Assembly (NCBI GenBank): GCA_036867785.1
Contig: CP145414.1
Location: forward strand, 1,054,001-1,118,000
DNA length: 64,000 nt
DNA from: Plasmodiophora brassicae
Taxonomy: Eukaryota; Endomyxa: Phytomyxea; Phytomyxea; Plasmodiophorida
Reading direction: 5' to 3'
Shown: positions 1-9,808 of the stretch, piece by piece
Position numbering within the stretch: position 1 is the stretch's first letter
Layout: each line of letters starts with the position of its first letter
Position numbers and translations under genes: made by a program
The notes under the pieces: generated by a model
The model's database searches: none
What the model was told of the DNA's origin: nothing
Seen by the model: only the letters and a program-made list of their open reading frames with translations

Positions 1-738
1 GTCATCCCCGTCATCCAGTTCCTGGAAGCCTCCCGGGTCGAAGTGGCGGTCGCGTGCCCGCCCGGCGGGCCGTTCCCCGTGCAGGCCGCCGACGGCACCA
101 CCGTCTTCACGATCGCCATCGAGGCCATCGCCGAGCAGGGACCCGCGACGCTGGACGCCGCCCTGTGGCAGATCCCGCCGCGACCTGACTACCTGCAGGA
201 CACGACCGGCATCCCCGACGACCAGGTCGCCACGTTCGCGCTGACGATCAACAGCCCGCACACGGACGCGGGCATCAACGGGCGAAAGTTCAGCGGCGTG
301 CAGCGCGACGACGCCCTGCACGTTATGCGGCCCGGGACCGTGCAGCAGTGGGCGCTCGACGTGAACGAGCACCCGCTGCACGTGCACATGGTGCCGTTCC
401 AGCTGCAGGCGGATTCCAGCGACGGGTTCTACAGGCGCGGCGACTGGATCGACACGTACCTGGGGCCGCCGATCGCCGTCCGGGCGCACATCACCGCCGA
501 CCTCAACGGCAAGGTCATGCTGCACTGCCACATTGCCGAGCACGCCGACATGGGCGTCGGCGGCATCCTCTGGGTCGACGGTACGTCTCGGCAGCGGCAG
601 CGATCGCCAGAGAAGGTCGAGTCGGGCGTCGTCCCGTATCGGGGCGCGCCGCGCGGCAACGCTCACGTTAACTCGTTCGTGCTGGCGTTGGTCGTCGGGA
701 TCGTGTTCGCCGCCTTTAATGAGTACATGCAGAGATAG
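1..738 (+). CDS. multicopper oxidase, C-terminal part (5' end outside window)
   Basis: The frame is open from base 1 to the stop at 738, so only the last ~245 residues of the protein are present. Two copper-ligand blocks of the third cupredoxin domain are visible: HPLHVHMVPFQ (positions ~370-400) and HCHIAEHADMG (~524-555), the HxH and HCHxxxH signatures of laccase/ferroxidase-type enzymes. These bind the trinuclear and type 1 copper sites and couple substrate oxidation to oxygen reduction. A Met-like axial position follows the final His. After the domain comes a short basic linker and a hydrophobic stretch (SFVLALVVGIVFAAF) near the C-terminus that looks like a membrane anchor, so the enzyme is probably at the cell surface or in the secretory pathway. 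The stop lies 17 bp from the stop of the converging minus-strand gene. Family is secure; substrate cannot be judged. Confidence 0.9.
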   Translation, partial: VIPVIQFLEASRVEVAVACPPGGPFPVQAADGTTVFTIAIEAIAEQGPATLDAALWQIPPRPDYLQDTTGIPDDQVATFALTINSPHTDAGINGRKFSGVQRDDALHVMRPGTVQQWALDVNEHPLHVHMVPFQLQADSSDGFYRRGDWIDTYLGPPIAVRAHITADLNGKVMLHCHIAEHADMGVGGILWVDGTSRQRQRSPEKVESGVVPYRGAPRGNAHVNSFVLALVVGIVFAAFNEYMQR

Positions 739-755
739 CGGTGGTGTATTTGTGG

Positions 756-3700
756 TCACACGACGCCGTCGACGACGATCACATCGTCGTTCAGGTGCGC
801 CCTGCGCCCCAGAACCTGGCGCCTGTGGAGTCGGGCGGACGCGATGCGAAACGCGACCTGAACGGATGCGAACCCGACGACCAGGATGATGACGACGAAT
901 AGCGCCCATGCCGAACGGAGACGGTGCCGGTCTGCAGCGCCCTTCAGGTCAACCGGTCGGACGACGTCTGGGCGCTCGAATCGCGCAGGCGCGTCGCGCC
1001 TTCGCGATGACAACAGCTGGTGGGCCAGGACGAGCCCAGACGCAGCAGCGGCAGTGGCAGCAGCGCCCCTGTACGACACGATCCGCTCGATGGTTCGAGC
1101 TGGGGCCGCCGGTGGCGTCGGCCGGGGACGAACGGGGCGTCCGCGTCCACGAACACGGACGGCCTGTGCAAGGAGGGCCGTTGCCCCAATGATACCGATC
1201 GTCTTCGGCGGGTTCGACAGCAACGGGTTCGACAGGGTGCCCCACGGCGATGGTGCCGTCGTCTCGCTCGTCTTAGGATCATCGTCTTCGCCGGCAGCGG
1301 TGGCCGGTGCCGGTCGTAGGTTGGGGTTGATCGGCGGCGGGTCCTGCTGTCGTTGGCCCTCCTCGTCGGCTGGGTTCGGTTCAATGGCACTACGGGTGCC
1401 GTCGGTCGATGACGTTCCCGGGGCGGGCGCCCCGATCGTCTTGCCGTCTGCGCTGGAAGGTGTTGCTGGTGGCGGTTCCCGGTCACGAGTCGTTGACGGG
1501 TCAGGCGCCCGGGTGCCCTGGTCGACTGCGCTGGCAGCAGCCGATGGCGATGGCTCCACCTTGTCGTCGCCACTGCGATCCTCCTGCTTCGCACCCGCCG
1601 CCTCAGCTTCGGTTGACGCCGGCACGTCCTCGGCAGCGGAAGGTTTCTGCGCCTGCGTCGCCTGGCGCTCTGGAGCCCGTCCCGTCGTCAGGGACGTCGC
1701 CGCCTCCAGGATCAGGCCTGCAGGTTCCTGCCCATCTCCATTCACCTTTGCAGGCGGTTGCTGTTGAACAGCGGCCATGGCCTCGTTCGTGAATGGCCCC
1801 GCTTGCATCGCATCCGTCTTCTTCGGGGGTGCCGTCGGCGCCTCGTTCGATGCCCTAGGTCGGTGGGCATCCCGTTGTCCGTCGTCCTGTTTGGTCACGG
1901 AGCTGTCCCCAGGCGCTTGATACGCGACGACGAGGCGCTCCTTGCCCGAAACCTGATCGAGATCGTCGCCAGGGGTCGACAGCTGTTCCGGTACCTGGTC
2001 GTCAGATTTCGTTTCGCCGGTTCCCCGTTCGCCATCGCGTACAGGCTTCTCGAGACTGGACGACGCGCCCTGCGGGGACGGCATCCCGCCAGCCGCTTTG
2101 ACGGCGTCGTATTTCTCCTCGTCCGGCTCGGCACTGTGTCCCTGCCCATCCCGCCGGGCATCGGTAGTCTGCCTCGGCGTCTCATCGTCGACGCCTCCTT
2201 CGTCGCTGCTGCTCGACGACAACGCCGACGGCATCCCGCCAACCAGCTCCTCGTCGTCTTGCCTCTCCTCGTCTGGCTCTGTCTTGTGTTCCTGTCCAGC
2301 CTGCCGGGGTTCGGTGGCCTGCCTCGATGTCTCGTCGCACACGCCTCCTGCGTCGCTGCTCATCGTTGACGACGACGCCAGCTGATCCGCATCGGCGATA
2401 CGGTCCTTGTCGACTGCCGTATCCTCGAGGGGCCGTTCAGCGTTCGTGCAGCCATCTGTCGTCGGTGGCCCTCCGTCCCCGTCGCCCTTCCGCCCGTTCA
2501 ACGATGACGCCTCGTGCACAGCAGCAGTCGGACCCTCCTGCTCCTCCATCGTCCTGCCCGTTCGGCTCGATGCTTCCGGCGCCTGCCGGGGTCCTTCAAG
2601 CTCGAGCGCCGCCGACTCTCCGTCGAGTTCTGCCTTTCGTGCGTTCGACGTCGACGCCTCATCGGCATCGGCAGGTGCCTCGTCGGCGGATGATACCTGC
2701 CCAGCGTGTCCCGAAACAGCAAGCGTCCCCCGCCCTTGTTCGCCGCCGTGAATCCGCTCGTGCAACGCCTCGTCGCCATCATCACGCTCCTCAACGACAG
2801 ACGCCTCCCCCGTTGCTGTTGGTATTGTTGTTGTTGTTGTTGTTGTGGCCCCAGCGTTCAGTTCAGCGTGCTCCGACCCAGCGTCATCATGGTCGACTTC
2901 TGTCCCGACCGACGCCGGTGCCGGATCCTCGGCAGTGGGTTCCTCAGTAGCAGCATCGCTCTCCATCGCCCTGGTGTCCTGCGCATGGTCTGTTCGGGAG
3001 GCGACCGGCTCTTCTAGTACTTCGATGGTGGGCCCCGGCGCCAACACCGCTCCCAAGCCCTGTCCGGCTCCTGCCTCCTGCGTTGTTCCTTGTCCCTGCT
3101 TCCGTCCAGCGTTCTCGTTGCCGGCCAACCGCGGCAGCTCGCCATTCTCGTGATGGTCGGCCATGACCTTCTTCGCCAGTTGCTGCAGGGCATTCAGCCG
3201 GCGTCGAAGACCCCGTGCCTGGATTCGTCGTCGCAAAGAGCGACGACGAACTTTCATCACTCTGACCTTCTTCGCCAGTTGCTGCAGGGCATTCAGCCGG
3301 CGTCGAAGTCCCCGTGCCTGGATTCGTCGTCGCAAAGAACGACGACGAACTTTCGTCACTCCACCAGGAGGGCGCATGCTGGGAGAATAGCTGGCCGGCT
3401 GGCCACCAAGGTTGATGTTGGGACGGCGACCACCAGTGCGGATCCCATTGGCATCGTGAACCTGAGCAGTTGGTACAGGTTCGGCCCGCATCCCATGTGC
3501 GCGTTGTTGATCACGATCAACCTCCATATCCTGCACATAGGGATCGTCGTGAGCATTGGGATCGTCGAGAGCACGCGGTTGATCGGCATTGGATACGGCC
3601 GGCGTGAAAGGCCAAGCGTGACCGCCAAAGAAGGGTTGGCTTGCTTGAACAAGTGGCCAGCCGGTAGAGACGGCCAGTGGCGGCTGGGCCTGCATATTAC

Positions 3701-5108
3701 ATTGCATGGCCATACCAGCAGGCGAAACAGTCCACATGGAAGCCAGCTGCTGGGTGTCGTGGCTCGAACCGGGTGCCCTGGCAACACCATTAGATACGAA
3801 GGCTTCGTCAACGTCCATTCCTTGCGACCCCGGCTCGATTCCCGCCTGGGTTTGCCCTGATGGATATCCAGGTGAGCCGTCTGCATCAATGGACATAGCC
3901 GCTGACGTTTCGTGTGTCGTCGTTGCGAGACCGCGAATGTAAACGGAGTCATCCGCAGAGCGTCCAGCGTCGCCCAGGTGATCATCGTCCATGGTGTCCA
4001 CTGAGTCCGGAGCGCCACCGCCTGGTCGGTCGTTGCCAACGAACCTGACACTGCTGACGTGGTCGCCCGGTGCTTGTCCTGGGCCGAAACTTGTAGATCC
4101 AGGCTGCTCTGGAACGCCAGGCAGCTGGAGCATGCTATCGCGGCTATGAGCAGCAAGAAGAGGTGCTCCAGAGGGCGGATTCGCTTCCGATGTCTGACCA
4201 GCAGCGCAAACAGATGACGGCGACGATGCGCCTGACGGGACAGCGGCGGCCTCACTGGCAGAACATGTGGACTCAGGCCGCATTGCAGAGGGAGACGACG
4301 ACGACGACGACGACGACAACAACGACAACCGTCCGGATCCAGGATGAGAGTCCGCTGGTTCCGGAAACGCTAACAGGGATTCGGATGATTCCGCAGAGAC
4401 GTGCACGTCGCTGACGACGTTACGGTCGGCGGGGCTGTGACCGGATCCAGGTCCTTGTTCAGCGCGCACGTGGGGATCGGACGACGATGGCGTCCTATCC
4501 TCAGGTGCATCGTTAGGCGCCGCGGCTGATGCACCGTTCGCAGGCGGCGTTGCCAAGGGCGGCGACGACGGATCTGTCGATCCACTCGGCGGTTGGGGCG
4601 CAGGTATTGGTGCCACTGAGGGCGGCAATGGTTCACACGATGCCTGGCGCGAGGCCGCAGGCGTCGCAGTCGACGTCGCTGGCTGTTGGTGCAGCCCAAG
4701 ATCTTGTTCCGGGCTTCCAGCAGGACCGTGTGCAATCGTCTGTACGACGGCGTCATCGGCCGGCGTCGCACCGCATTCAGGGCAACGTCGTTTCCGCCCT
4801 CGTCCGACAGCCGTCGCTGCCTGGTTCCCCAACGCCGCCTGTGGTTGCCGGCCGCAACGTTGGCATTCGCTGCCATCGCGAATATCCATTTGGTCAGCGC
4901 GTTCCTGAGGGCGTTCAAGCTGCCTGGCAACTGGACGATCGAATCGTATCCGCTTGTTGGGTGCGTGCAGACTGGACGACGCTCGGTGGATGTCGTCCAT
5001 TGCAACAGCGATAGCAGCGAAGGCGACGTTTGTAAGCAGGTAGAAGGCGATACAGGTCGCCCAGGGAGACGGCATGGCCGCGCTGCTGGCCGACTTGTGG
5101 ATCACCAT
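756..5108 (-). CDS. large low-complexity transmembrane protein, unknown function
   Basis: A single 1,450-codon frame without an intron. Near the N-terminus there is a hydrophobic stretch (ATCIAFYLLTNVAFAAIAVA) that may be a signal anchor. It is followed by a possible four-cysteine zinc ribbon (CQRC ... CPEC, residues ~82-112). The long middle is acidic and rich in Ser, Pro, Ala, Gly and Asp, with homopolymeric Ser and Thr runs coded by trinucleotide repeats. A strongly basic 33-residue unit occurs twice in tandem (3165-3358). The C-terminal ~150 residues contain two weak hydrophobic segments and one clear membrane span, then a short cytosol-like tail ending in DDVIVVDGVV. That tail is shared with the neighbouring minus-strand gene at 5273. 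No known family is recognised. The length of the open frame and consistent composition support a real gene; an intron in the middle cannot be excluded. Confidence 0.7.
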   Translation of the reverse strand: MVIHKSASSAAMPSPWATCIAFYLLTNVAFAAIAVAMDDIHRASSSLHAPNKRIRFDRPVARQLERPQERADQMDIRDGSECQRCGRQPQAALGNQAATAVGRGRKRRCPECGATPADDAVVQTIAHGPAGSPEQDLGLHQQPATSTATPAASRQASCEPLPPSVAPIPAPQPPSGSTDPSSPPLATPPANGASAAAPNDAPEDRTPSSSDPHVRAEQGPGSGHSPADRNVVSDVHVSAESSESLLAFPEPADSHPGSGRLSLLSSSSSSSSPSAMRPESTCSASEAAAVPSGASSPSSVCAAGQTSEANPPSGAPLLAAHSRDSMLQLPGVPEQPGSTSFGPGQAPGDHVSSVRFVGNDRPGGGAPDSVDTMDDDHLGDAGRSADDSVYIRGLATTTHETSAAMSIDADGSPGYPSGQTQAGIEPGSQGMDVDEAFVSNGVARAPGSSHDTQQLASMWTVSPAGMAMQCNMQAQPPLAVSTGWPLVQASQPFFGGHAWPFTPAVSNADQPRALDDPNAHDDPYVQDMEVDRDQQRAHGMRAEPVPTAQVHDANGIRTGGRRPNINLGGQPASYSPSMRPPGGVTKVRRRSLRRRIQARGLRRRLNALQQLAKKVRVMKVRRRSLRRRIQARGLRRRLNALQQLAKKVMADHHENGELPRLAGNENAGRKQGQGTTQEAGAGQGLGAVLAPGPTIEVLEEPVASRTDHAQDTRAMESDAATEEPTAEDPAPASVGTEVDHDDAGSEHAELNAGATTTTTTTIPTATGEASVVEERDDGDEALHERIHGGEQGRGTLAVSGHAGQVSSADEAPADADEASTSNARKAELDGESAALELEGPRQAPEASSRTGRTMEEQEGPTAAVHEASSLNGRKGDGDGGPPTTDGCTNAERPLEDTAVDKDRIADADQLASSSTMSSDAGGVCDETSRQATEPRQAGQEHKTEPDEERQDDEELVGGMPSALSSSSSDEGGVDDETPRQTTDARRDGQGHSAEPDEEKYDAVKAAGGMPSPQGASSSLEKPVRDGERGTGETKSDDQVPEQLSTPGDDLDQVSGKERLVVAYQAPGDSSVTKQDDGQRDAHRPRASNEAPTAPPKKTDAMQAGPFTNEAMAAVQQQPPAKVNGDGQEPAGLILEAATSLTTGRAPERQATQAQKPSAAEDVPASTEAEAAGAKQEDRSGDDKVEPSPSAAASAVDQGTRAPDPSTTRDREPPPATPSSADGKTIGAPAPGTSSTDGTRSAIEPNPADEEGQRQQDPPPINPNLRPAPATAAGEDDDPKTSETTAPSPWGTLSNPLLSNPPKTIGIIGATALLAQAVRVRGRGRPVRPRPTPPAAPARTIERIVSYRGAAATAAAASGLVLAHQLLSSRRRDAPARFERPDVVRPVDLKGAADRHRLRSAWALFVVIILVVGFASVQVAFRIASARLHRRQVLGRRAHLNDDVIVVDGVV
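2825..2853. repeat. TTG trinucleotide microsatellite
   Basis: A run of TTG/TGT triplets inside the large minus-strand ORF, where it encodes a poly-Thr tract. Similar GAC/AAC triplets at about 4291-4330 encode a poly-Ser tract. Slippage at both sites would change tract length without breaking the frame. Confidence 0.8.
3165..3358 (-). repeat. 99-bp tandem duplication coding a basic 33-residue unit
   Basis: Two adjacent copies with a 99-bp period (3165-3263 and from 3264) differ at only a few bases. Read on the minus strand they encode a unit very rich in Arg, with segments such as RRRSLRRRIQARGLRRR followed by LNALQQLAKK, so each copy is an amphipathic basic helix. The period is a multiple of three and keeps the large ORF open. 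Confidence 0.9.
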
Positions 5109-5272
5109 TGGAACGGAGCAGTGAGCTCACTGCGGTCCAGCGACCAGTGACGCGTTCGCAAATAGGGTCGAACTCGTCTAAATATAGCTCGGTCGTTTCC
5201 GGGTTTCTGCCTGGCGGCTCGGAATTCGATGTATTTGCTGATATTATAAACAGTAGGTCGATGACTGAGTGA

Positions 5273-6480
5273 TCACAGGACGCCGTCGACGATGACCACG
5301 TTGTCGTCCAGGTGTGACCTGGACTTCAGTACCTGGCGCAGGTGCCATCGGGCGGACGCGACGCGAATCGCGATCAGGACGGATGCGAACCCGACGATCA
5401 GGATGATCGTTGTACGTCGGGCCTGAGTCGGCGAACTATCTCCTTGTGGGCGCTCAGCGGTAGGGCTTGCAGTGCAGTCGGAGCCTTGGTCAGAAGGTGA
5501 AACTTGCACGGTATGCCCGCCGTGCGCTTGACGTGGCACCTGACGATCGTTTGCAACGTCGCCTCCCAGCATCGTCTCGCAGCCATTCGTGTGGTCATTC
5601 GCGGAAGTGGGAGCCGCGGTCTGGTTCTCGTGGGCCATATCAGAATCCGACGCGTCGTCATGGCTTGTTCGCAGGCTGCCATCAGTATCGCTGTCGTCGT
5701 CTCCACTGGTTTCCGCCTTCTCATCAGCATCATCGTACTCCTGGTGCTGTTGATTGCCAGGCGACTGTGCCGTCGACGAGTCCTTCGGCGTCTTAGGCTG
5801 ATGCTCACGCGGGTTAGCTCCCTGGTTGGTTCGCAGGACGCTCTTCCGGTTCATTGCTTTATCGCTACCAGTATCATCAGGAGGTGGCTTGCCAAGATCC
5901 TCATTATCGCGATCGGTACCAACATGTTCACCATCAGACACTGAAGAGCCCGTCCGCGGGGGAGACGCACGACCAGCATCACTCATGCCGACACAATTCG
6001 AATCATCAGGCACGGAGTCGTTGTCGTCGAACGTTCGCCCATCGTGGACGTACCGGGAACCCAACAACGCGGAAGAGCAACCGATACCATGTTGTGGCAC
6101 CACGTTGTCGTTGGGAACGGGCTCGCCTGGCGTCCATGGGACTTCGTTGACGGTCGAAGGATTGGTCGAGGTTGTCTGGTCGCTTGCCGGGCCGCTAAAC
6201 AGCAGGGCACCGTTGGGATGGAACGCAGAATGACGGTGGGCATCAGACGAAGGCCTGCGGATATCTCCCCGACGTTCGTGTACGTGCCCCTGTCATCAGA
6301 GGTTGCCATTGGCGCTAGTCCCCCAGGTGGATAGTACATTCTGGATTCCTGATGGCCAACAGCGGTTGGCGTTGGTGTACTGGCAGAGTCACCGATAGTG
6401 CCAGCACTGCCGTCATTGTCGATCTCCATCTCCACGCCCATCGAGCCCGCGTTGCCACCGCCCGGTTCGTCAGTAACCTC
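5273..6480 (-). CDS. paralogue of the upstream-lying low-complexity membrane protein (3' part clear, 5' structure unresolved)
   Basis: The last 276 codons (from 6103) are open and end in one membrane span (IILIVGFASVLIAIRVAS) followed by a tail closing with DDNVVIVDGVL. This tail aligns almost without gaps to the end of the gene at 756-5108, so the two are tandem paralogues about 160 bp apart in the same orientation. The rest is acidic, Ser/Asp/Gln-rich and otherwise unlike any family I know. Upstream of 6103 coding character continues in another frame (about 5983-6483, starting with an acidic MEV motif), so at least one intron or a frameshift must lie near 6100. A 21-bp C run at 6563-6583 lies further upstream and obscures the 5' end; coding may extend to about 6890. 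Confidence 0.55.
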
Positions 6481-6562
6481 CATGTCGACCCCGCCACCCG
6501 TCGCTCCGTCCCGCCGAAACGCCAGCGTACCCTGTGCATCGTCGAAACATCACTAAGCATGG

Positions 6563-6583
6563 CCCCCCCCCCCCCCCCCCCCC
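6563..6583. repeat. poly-C run of 21
   Basis: An uninterrupted run of 21 cytosines (poly-G on the minus strand) next to ATGG. It sits in the possible 5' region of the minus-strand paralogue gene. Such tracts are prone to slippage and to sequencing error, so frames crossing it are unreliable. Confidence 0.95.
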
Positions 6584-7010
6584 GAAGCCATCGCCGATAA
6601 CGTGGCTTACGGTCAGCACGTCGCTAGTAACGTCCATGGGTTCTGGGACCATCGCGTGCTCATCACACGCCAGGACGCCGGTCGACGTCACATGGTAGAT
6701 GACACGCCGATCAGACGGGGGCGCGTAACAATCGCAGTACCGTCGACGTGCTCGCGTTCTCAGGGCCGGGCTGATCGCACAGGGTGCGGAGCCATCGCAG
6801 CCGTCGTCGGCATCGTGAACGCGTTTCCGTTTCGTTCGTGTCGGGCCCGTTACCCGTTGGGACAAACGCCACTTTGTAAGCCGGTTCAATCGTGGAGGTA
6901 CGTGATCGCATACCGCAGCCCGTTGGAGCTACTGGAGTACTATGGTACTATGACTGTTTGTACATAAATGGACACTCTGCTATTGTATGTGTGCGTGTGG
7001 CTAGTCGTGA

Positions 7011-8604
7011 TTGATTAAGAGTCCCAATCCGCTGAAGCAAGTCGTCGACGACATCACCGGTCTGGTGTCGTCCGAGTCCGAGGAGAACTACCCGGACTGC
7101 GAGCAGAGTGACGACCAAGAAGCACACATGACGAGCGCGACGCCGGGAGGCAGCAGCGCTAGGACCAGCGCACGTACTACGTTCAATGCGCTGGGTCCAC
7201 GATTCATCCGGGACTATATCGAGGACCCGGTGATTGAGGTCGACATGGACAGCACGACCCTGAACCAGATCGTCGGCGCGGTGAACGGCATGGTTCCTGT
7301 TAAGGGCAACGTTACCCGCATCATTCGAGAGCTCGGCATTGATGAAGGCGATGCGTACGCTGTCGAGATTACGTGGGCGGCGATCGAGACTCATGACAAC
7401 CTGAACACCAAGTGGAAGACCTTCCTGCGCGACGAAGCAAGACGATCGCCATCAAGAGCACCGACTCCGACATTGATGAGAGACACCCAGATCCGTCCGA
7501 AGGATTTGGGCCTCAGTCTAAAGTTGACCAAGTACAACGGCACGAACAACCAATGCTCAACCTGGTTCACCATGTTCGAATCCAACATGCACACGCTCGG
7601 GATAGGAAGATCCCAGTGGATCCTGTACCTGGACACGTCCTTCACCGGCAAGGCGGCTCGCGTATATACGGTGCCTACCGTCGTAAGTGCATCGTATCTG
7701 GACAAGAAACCGTCTACGATGACTTGAAGAACTACATGGTGCCGCAGTTCGACGTCGAGGCCGCCGAAGACGCAACAGCGACGTTGGACTGGATCCGTCA
7801 ACAGCCGAAGGAGCACGCACAAGACTTCCGTATCCGATGGGAGGAGCTGATGGTTCAGCTAATGGCCAACGGCCTCAACCTGAACGACAAGATGCAACTG
7901 GCAACACTGAAGAACCGTCTGCTGAAAAAGTACGATCTCGATAAGGTGAAGGGCGGCTTCGAGACAAAAGAAGAGCTCTTCAAGTATTGCATGGCGCAAG
8001 ACCCGCGTCATAAAGACAAGGGCAATTGGGAAGAAGAAGGACGCCAAGACTGAGGACACGCCCGTCCTGTTCACGCTGAAGTCCGGGAAGAAGGTCGACC
8101 TGAAGACGATTACGTGCCGACGATGTAAGAAGAAGGGCCACTTCCAGTGGCAGAAGAATAAGTGCCCGAGCACGAAGCGCGACGACGACGAAAAGACCAA
8201 GGAGGAGGACAGCAACGGCGGCGAGGGCACCAACGTGCTCATGGTGACGAACGCGGCATTCGCAATCATGGACATCGAGAACGCACCCACTACCACCGCC
8301 TGGCTCCATGACGACGCAACACCATTCCACATCTGTCGTGATCGTGCTGCATTCACCGAACTGGCCCCGTACGACCAGAACGTGCTGGGCGGTGACAAGG
8401 ATTACAAAGGATGTCGCGCTGAAGGGATTGGCACCGCGCGAATCGATGTCAACGGCAAGTCGTTCGACCTGAAGGACACTCGTTACGTTCCGTTACGTTC
8501 CAACCAATTTAGTGTCCGGCCAGCGCATCGTGGACGCCGGGTACTGTGGACGTCGAGACCGAGAGAGGATCGTGTACACGCATCCCAAGAAGGACAAGCT
8601 CACC
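7011..8604 (+). mobile_element. Ty1/copia (Pseudoviridae) retroelement fossil, 5' half only
   Basis: The stretch encodes, in order, a copia-type Gag, a zinc knuckle (CRRCKKKGHFQWQKNKC, about 8120-8165), the start of the protease region and part of the GAG-pre-integrase region (about 8270-8600). Integrase, reverse transcriptase and RNase H are absent and I see no LTR at either side. The coding region is broken in several places. It ends inside a 102-bp foldback (8503-8741), beyond which minus-strand sequence of another kind begins. It looks like an old, truncated copy. Confidence 0.75.
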
Positions 8605-8741
8605 TTCCATCGCCTCAAGTCAGGGTACTGGGGCATCAAGGTGAGCTTGTCCTTCTTGGGATACGTGTACACGATCCTCTCTCGGTCTCGACGTCCACAG
8701 TACCCGGCGTCCACGATGCGCTGGCCGGACACTAAATTGGT
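8503..8741. repeat. 102-bp inverted repeat with 35-bp spacer
   Basis: 8503-8604 and 8640-8741 are reverse complements with one mismatch that I can see (a C/T difference near 8581). The spacer is 8605-8639. The left arm continues the copia fossil in frame; the right arm joins to a minus-strand ORF with a signal peptide. A short direct duplication (CGTTACGTTC twice, 8481-8500) lies just left of the foldback. Confidence 0.93.
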
Positions 8742-8996
8742 CTTGAACCTTTGCGGCAGACTCCTCCGGCGGGCTGCCAGCGAACGCCTGCAGGGCGCTT
8801 CGCTGTCGACAGCGGGCGCCGATCCCCATTTCGGACGCAGCAGCGTCGGGTCTGGCTCTGGATTCAGTCGCACGCGCTTGTTGCGATTGCCCACTGAGAC
8901 GACGCGCCAGTGGCCGTCGTCGACGGAGACGACACCGATGACGACGGATACGAGCAGGCAGACGGCGACGCAAGTCGTCGAGGGCGTCGTCGCCAT
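8742..8996 (-). CDS. truncated ORF with signal peptide, unknown
   Basis: An ATG at 8996 opens a frame that begins MATTPSTTCVAVCLLVSVVI, a good signal peptide, followed by ~60 residues without a recognised domain. The frame then runs directly into the right arm of the foldback and on through the palindrome, so the natural 3' end of the gene is probably missing. It may be a host gene cut by the rearrangement that made the foldback, or a chance ORF. Bases 8997-9293 upstream show no confident gene. Confidence 0.35.
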
Positions 8997-9310
8997 CGGC
9001 ACGCTCCTCCTGCCTGGAAGCCGGAAGGAGTACCGAATCCCGGAAATAGATCCGTCCCCGTCCTGAGAACGTGGAGCGGTCCAACGGTTGCAGCTGGTTT
9101 TGAATCGAGCCGACCACGATCGTTCATCTGCTTGAAGGGGAAACACGGGGCAATGCTTGCAAAGCCCCGCTGCCTGCAACGTCCGACTAGAAGCCTGCAA
9201 GTGGCCTCTTCAGTTGTGTGTTAATTACCCTGTTGGACTAGGCAGGCGGCAAACATTCGAAACATGTCACTGTATTCAGAGCAGGACGCTTCATCAATCG
9301 GAGAGCGTGC

Positions 9311-9808
9311 TCAGTAACGGTCCGGGACTCTGAGGAGCAGCGACAGAGCGGCGAGCACGACCATCTTCTTCGGGTCGGTCATAACGCTGTGGACAAAGTT
9401 GAGCTGGGTGCCTTTGAAGACCTTGGCGAGGTTCGTCCAGCCCTGGCCGACCGATCGAGCCGTGTACGGGACGATGTTTGACAGGTAACGGGCGATGCTG
9501 GGGTAGCGGTCGGCGACGAATGCGAGCGCGAGCAGGGAACCAATTGCGCCTGGGATTGGGTACTGCTTGTAGAAGCGTTGCAGGAAGTACTTCGTGTTTC
9601 CGTAGACCTTCCCGATAACGATCTTGCTGGACGCGTACCGGGCCGCCTTGAACAGGACGATGCCCAGTGGGGCCTGCTTCGTGCTTGTAAACGACGACGA
9701 CGTGTACTCGGACGTTGCCGCCGACGACGTGTAGTCGCTCGTCGCGCTGGCCAGCCCGGTGAGGGCAACGGCAGCGAACATTACAGCAAAGGTGGCGGCC
9801 GATTTCAT
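9311..9808 (-). CDS. small secreted or membrane protein, unknown
   Basis: A 165-codon frame starting at the ATG at 9808. The N-terminus MKSAATFAVMFAAVALTGLA is a typical cleavable signal peptide, followed by a short Ser/Thr/Tyr-rich segment with a repeated EYTSS-like motif. The body contains several hydrophobic helices (for example GAIGSLLALAFVADRYPSIA and KKMVVLAALSLLLRV), so the mature protein may be membrane-bound. It has no Cys framework and no motif I recognise. The next gene on this strand ends at 10026, so this is an independent unit. Confidence 0.65.
   Translation of the reverse strand: MKSAATFAVMFAAVALTGLASATSDYTSSAATSEYTSSSFTSTKQAPLGIVLFKAARYASSKIVIGKVYGNTKYFLQRFYKQYPIPGAIGSLLALAFVADRYPSIARYLSNIVPYTARSVGQGWTNLAKVFKGTQLNFVHSVMTDPKKMVVLAALSLLLRVPDRY

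Noticed and set aside
3165-3358. Basic repeat as a viral core-protein-like or protamine gene
   Set aside because: The Arg-rich unit only superficially resembles such proteins; it is an internal duplication in a much longer ORF with no viral genes nearby.
886-3860. Long plus-strand frames opposite the 1,450-codon gene
   Set aside because: They are GC-rich antisense shadows of a low-complexity gene, have no domains and are repeatedly interrupted, while the minus frame is continuous and ends in a conserved tail.
2825-4330. Triplet and short repeats as a CRISPR-like array
   Set aside because: They are simple trinucleotide runs and one coding duplication, without regular spacers, in a eukaryotic gene.
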